Source of the DNA: Diphasiastrum complanatum
Lineage: Eukaryota > Streptophyta > Lycopodiopsida > Lycopodiales > Lycopodiaceae
NCBI GenBank assembly: GCA_029204225.1
Contig: CM055103.1
Location: 22,074,709-22,138,708 of the forward strand
Direction: 5' to 3'
Length of the DNA stretch: 64,000 nt
The position numbers and the translations under genes are program-made. Shown here in pieces: positions 63,911-64,000 of the stretch; within the stretch, counting starts at the first letter, position 1, and each line of letters begins with the position of its first letter. Under the pieces are notes generated by a model that had not been told where the DNA came from, did not search any database, and saw nothing but the letters and a program-made list of their open reading frames with translations.

Positions 63911-64000
63911 CACGTCATCATAAAAGCTGGATGACGTGGATTTTTTATTTTTTAATGATGAGGTGGAATTTTCTCCATCCAAAGAACTTTAAAATGGGTA

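Overview
The window is nuclear DNA of a land plant. It holds a very long PLS-class pentatricopeptide-repeat (PPR) gene with a DYW region, a plant U-box/armadillo E3 ligase gene with GT-AG introns, OSB-type PDF motifs, Ty3 chromoviruses, Ty1/copia elements primed by initiator tRNA-Met, and a hAT transposon. The repeat load, the very long (CT)n tracts and an 11-kb intron full of transposon debris fit a large, repeat-rich genome. A fern or other seedless plant is my guess, not something the sequence proves.

Layout. 0.3-1.9 kb: broken coiled-coil retroelement-like gene (-). 2.5-3.2 and 15.9-16.6 kb: two copies of one retroelement end (-). 4.7-4.9 kb: minisatellite. 4.95-6.25 kb: old, internally deleted copy of a Ty3 chromovirus. 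6.59-12.86 kb: young full-length copy of that family, with 358-bp LTRs, target duplication GCAGG and a broken reading frame. 13.2-13.5 kb: stray inverted copy of one OSB exon. 13.6-15.6 kb: truncated copia (-). 17.67-18.26 kb: three tandem 146-153-bp LTRs separated by two 73-bp internal segments that carry only a primer-binding site and a polypurine tract. This is a TRIM-like element whose LTR contains a tRNA-like cloverleaf with A and B boxes. 18.5-20.7 kb: deleted copia (-). 21.3-25.6 kb: four OSB-like exons (two split PDF motifs) leading without a stop into a nine-triplet PPR array, followed by a decayed DYW domain.

26.5-29.7 kb: fused Ty3 and copia remnants (-). 30.4-31.0 kb: tandem duplication. 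32.2-38.9 kb: copia remnants with a 660-bp LTR, a 548-bp partial LTR that ends at a (CT)n tract, and pieces of at least two other copia elements. 41.7-56.2 kb (-): the U-box/ARM gene in three exons. Its second intron (about 11.3 kb) holds copia and Ty3 fragments and a hAT transposase gene on the opposite strand with five recognisable introns. 56.6-57.0 kb: threefold 114-bp repeat upstream of the U-box gene. 57-64 kb: mostly non-coding, with three long (CT)n/(GA)n tracts and a copia integrase scrap.

The only convincing host genes are the U-box/ARM gene, which looks intact, and the OSB-PPR locus, whose DYW end is broken. The observations most worth following are the TRIM-like array with a tRNA-like LTR and a polypurine tract in a hairpin loop, the OSB-PPR chimera, and a protein segment of unknown family that occurs twice among the retroelement debris.
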